From NCBI GenBank assembly GCA_036704125.1, contig DATNQI010000028.1, positions 1 through 64,000 of the forward strand: a stretch of 64,000 nt of DNA, written 5' to 3'. The stretch comes from Pantanalinema sp. GTDB lineage: Bacteria; Cyanobacteriota; Sericytochromatia; S15B-MN24; UBA4093. Shown here piece after piece: positions 61,972 through 64,000 of the stretch (its first letter is position 1; each line of letters starts with the position of its first letter). The notes under the pieces were generated by a model that was given only the letters and a program-made list of their open reading frames with translations, was not told the origin of the DNA and made no database searches. The position numbers were made by a program, and so were the translations under genes.

Positions 61972-63564
61972 ATGAGCACCGATAACAAAGACAACATGAA
62001 CGACAACACCAACAAGGCGCTCGATCGCGCCATCACCGTCATCGGCGTCCTGGCGATCGTGCTTTTGGCCGGCGCGCTGGGGGCCTCCTACGTGCCGAGC
62101 GTGCCCTTCGTCGCCATCCAGGCCGCGCGCTACGCGGGCTTCGCCTGTATCGCCTTCTTCGTGATCGGCTCGGCCGTCCAGAACAAGGACTTCCTCGCGG
62201 ATCTCGCCAAGAACCGCACCACCCAGAACGGCACCAAGTCGCTGATCACCACCCTTGCGATCCTGGTGATCATCGGCGTGCTCAACTGGTTCGGCACCCG
62301 CGTCCACCAGCGGGTGGACCTGACGGCCAACCAGCAGTTCTCGTTGTCCGAGCAGTCCAAGAAGATCGCCAAGGGCCTCAAGCAGGAGCTCAAGCTCACG
62401 GCCTTCATCCGCGGGGGAGACCCCCAGGGCCGCCAGCTCAAGGACCTGATGGCCGAGTACGGCTACCAGACCGACAAGCTCAAGCTCGAGCTGATCGATC
62501 CCGATCGCGAGCCGGGCAAGGTCAAGCTGTTCTTCCAGTCGCACCCGAGCGCCTCGCAGCGCTTCAACGTGCTGATCATCGACAACGGCACCAAGCTCAC
62601 CGAGGCCCAGGGCGTCGGGGAGCAGGACGTGACCGCGGCCATCCTCAAGGCCACCCAGACCCAGGAGATGAACGTCTACTTCCTCCAGGGCCACGGCGAG
62701 GCCGACATGGAAGGCTTCCAGCAGGACGGCCTGGGCCAGGCCAAGCAGGCGCTTGAGAAGCAGAACTACAAGGTCCAGAAGCTCAGCCTCTTCGAGACCA
62801 AGAACCAGGTGCCCGAGGACGCCAGCGTGCTGATCGTCGCGGGCCCCCAGAAGCCCCTGATGCCCCAGGAGCTTTCCGCCCTCGACGCCTACGTCAAGCG
62901 CGGCGGCAAGCTGTACGCCATGCTCGCCGCGGGCACCGACTCGGGCCTCGAAGGGTTGCTCTCCAAGTACGGCATCACCGCCCAGAAGGACCTGGTGGTC
63001 GATCCGCGCGCCAACCTCTTCGGCGACGCGGCCGCCCCGGTCATCCAGACCTACCCCAACCACGCCATCACCCAGGGCCTGCGCCCGACCATCTACCCGG
63101 CGGCGCGCTCGCTCGAGCTGGCCGAGAAGGCGCCCACCGGCGTCACGCTCACGAGCCTGGTCGAGTCCAGCGACGTGAGCTTCGGCAAGCGGAACCTCAA
63201 GGACCGCAGCGCCGAGTTCAACCCCTCGGTGGACAAGAAGGGCCCGCTCAAGCTCGCGGTGGCGGCCATCCTCGACGCCTCGGCATCGAGCAAGCCCACC
63301 CGCCTCTTGGCGGTCGGCAACGCCCAGTTCGCGGGCAACGGCTTCTACTCGGGAGCTGGCAACGGTGACTTCTTCCTGAACGGCGTCAACTGGCTCGCCG
63401 AGCAGGACAACCTGGTCTCGATCCCCCCCAAGACCAACGAGCCCAAGACCCTGTTCCTCACCGGCCAGCAGCAGAGCACCATCTTCCTGGCGACGGTGGC
63501 GGGTGCGCCCGCGGCGATGCTCCTTGCGGGTGGCTTCGTCTGGTGGCGCCGGAGGCGGTCGTGA
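61972..63564 (+). CDS. GldG-family ABC auxiliary protein
   Basis: A 530-residue protein with two N-terminal membrane helices, a large periplasmic or extracytoplasmic domain of the ABC_transp_aux type (VDLTANQQFSLSEQSKKI, VYFLQGHGEADM) and a C-terminal membrane helix before RRRR. This family accompanies ABC-2 permeases in gliding and other clusters. It probably binds the exported or extracted substrate, which is not known. Its stop overlaps the ATG of the next gene by one base. Confidence 0.88.
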   Translation: MSTDNKDNMNDNTNKALDRAITVIGVLAIVLLAGALGASYVPSVPFVAIQAARYAGFACIAFFVIGSAVQNKDFLADLAKNRTTQNGTKSLITTLAILVIIGVLNWFGTRVHQRVDLTANQQFSLSEQSKKIAKGLKQELKLTAFIRGGDPQGRQLKDLMAEYGYQTDKLKLELIDPDREPGKVKLFFQSHPSASQRFNVLIIDNGTKLTEAQGVGEQDVTAAILKATQTQEMNVYFLQGHGEADMEGFQQDGLGQAKQALEKQNYKVQKLSLFETKNQVPEDASVLIVAGPQKPLMPQELSALDAYVKRGGKLYAMLAAGTDSGLEGLLSKYGITAQKDLVVDPRANLFGDAAAPVIQTYPNHAITQGLRPTIYPAARSLELAEKAPTGVTLTSLVESSDVSFGKRNLKDRSAEFNPSVDKKGPLKLAVAAILDASASSKPTRLLAVGNAQFAGNGFYSGAGNGDFFLNGVNWLAEQDNLVSIPPKTNEPKTLFLTGQQQSTIFLATVAGAPAAMLLAGGFVWWRRRRS

Positions 63565-64000
63565 TGAACTGGAAGAGCACGCTCGCCCTCGCGGCGGTCG
63601 CCGGCGGCCTTCTGGGCTACGCCTACTTCGTCGAGGCCAAGAAGGACGCCCCGCCTGCCCAGGACGCCACCGAGGTCAAGCTCTGGGACGCCAAGAAGGA
63701 CGCGAGCCTGAACCGGCTCGTCCTGACGGACGCCTCGGGATCGAAGGCCGAGTACCTGCGCAAGTCGGAGGCCGAGGGGTGGCGCTACGCCCCCCAGGCC
63801 ACCCACTCGCTCGAGACGTTCAGCTGGGACAATCCCTACGAGAACCTGGCGGCCTTCACCGCCGACCGCAAGGTCGAGGACGCCGCCACGGACCTGTCGG
63901 TCTACGGCCTCGACAAGCCGACCCTCACGATGGCCCTGGGCGACGCCAAGAAGCCCGAGCGCTACAAGGTGCTGATCGGGGCCAAGAGCCCGATGGACGG
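63564..64000 (+). CDS. DUF4340-domain protein, 5' part
   Basis: The gene runs off the window; 145 residues are visible. One N-terminal membrane helix (STLALAAVAGGLLGYAYF) is followed by DUF4340 strands, including LVLTDASGSKAEYLRK and the family block YGLDKPTLTM. It begins at a TGATG overlap with the GldG-like gene and completes the four-gene cluster. It is probably a periplasmic component of unknown role. Confidence 0.82.
   Translation, partial: MNWKSTLALAAVAGGLLGYAYFVEAKKDAPPAQDATEVKLWDAKKDASLNRLVLTDASGSKAEYLRKSEAEGWRYAPQATHSLETFSWDNPYENLAAFTADRKVEDAATDLSVYGLDKPTLTMALGDAKKPERYKVLIGAKSPMD

Overview
This window is a GC-rich, densely coded bacterial chromosome segment with short intergenic gaps, Sec and lipoprotein signals, and outer-membrane-like proteins, so the cell is probably diderm. 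I see no phage, insertion sequence, CRISPR array or rRNA. The phylum is not certain. An Anabaena-type sensory rhodopsin transducer, a KdpD cut down to its N-terminal part (as reported in cyanobacteria) and a GldG/DUF4340 ABC cluster would suit a non-photosynthetic relative of Cyanobacteria (Sericytochromatia-like). Other GC-rich phyla such as Myxococcota or Chloroflexota are not excluded. Marker-gene phylogeny would settle it.

Layout. 1-3075: propionyl-CoA/methylmalonyl-CoA genes (biotin-carrying carboxylase subunit, B12-domain-less mutase, epimerase). 3118-10659: a cyclase-AAA-TPR regulator, a large lipoprotein, a zinc ribbon, an RsbW-like kinase and another lipoprotein. 10866-13554: tRNA-Glu and an orphan histidine kinase. 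13558-17427: a CarH/LitR-like B12 photoreceptor regulator divergent from an epimerase and Rieske oxygenase pair, followed by an EamA exporter. 17581-19393: an endonuclease-I lipoprotein and two small hydrophobic proteins. 19620-25252: a four-gene sugar-oxidation operon led by the rhodopsin-transducer homologue. 25236-34007: PoxB-like oxidase, zinc ribbon plus DEAD-box helicase, MscL, NhaD, alkyl-DNA repair protein and aconitase. 34312-40396: a compact nitrous oxide reductase cluster (nosZ, a nosB-like gene, nosD, nosF, nosL, nosY) behind an FNR-type box. 40462-45709: MocR regulator, two outer-membrane-like proteins, lipoproteins and small ORFs. 45817-49532: lysine-fermentation genes kce and kdd, then a carboxyltransferase with a 58-residue companion. 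49588-51361: a cysteine-peptidase-like protein and CheX. 51444-60063: a kdp potassium locus. 60296-64000: an ABC/GldG/DUF4340 cluster cut by the window end.

How the genes work together. Odd-chain and amino-acid carbon can enter through kce/kdd and leave through propionyl-CoA carboxylase, mutase and epimerase to succinyl-CoA and the TCA cycle (aconitase). Sugars can be oxidised by glucose dehydrogenase, an enolase-superfamily enzyme and an FAD/Fe-S oxidoreductase, and pyruvate by a PoxB-like oxidase. N2O is available as a terminal electron acceptor under apparent FNR-type control. The kdp locus is arranged as one divergent unit: transport genes with a detached KdpD sensor module on the minus strand, kinase and KdpE on the plus strand, and a repeated TCAAGA operator between them. 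A recurrent local feature is the use of long, perfect, U-tract-free hairpins at gene ends.
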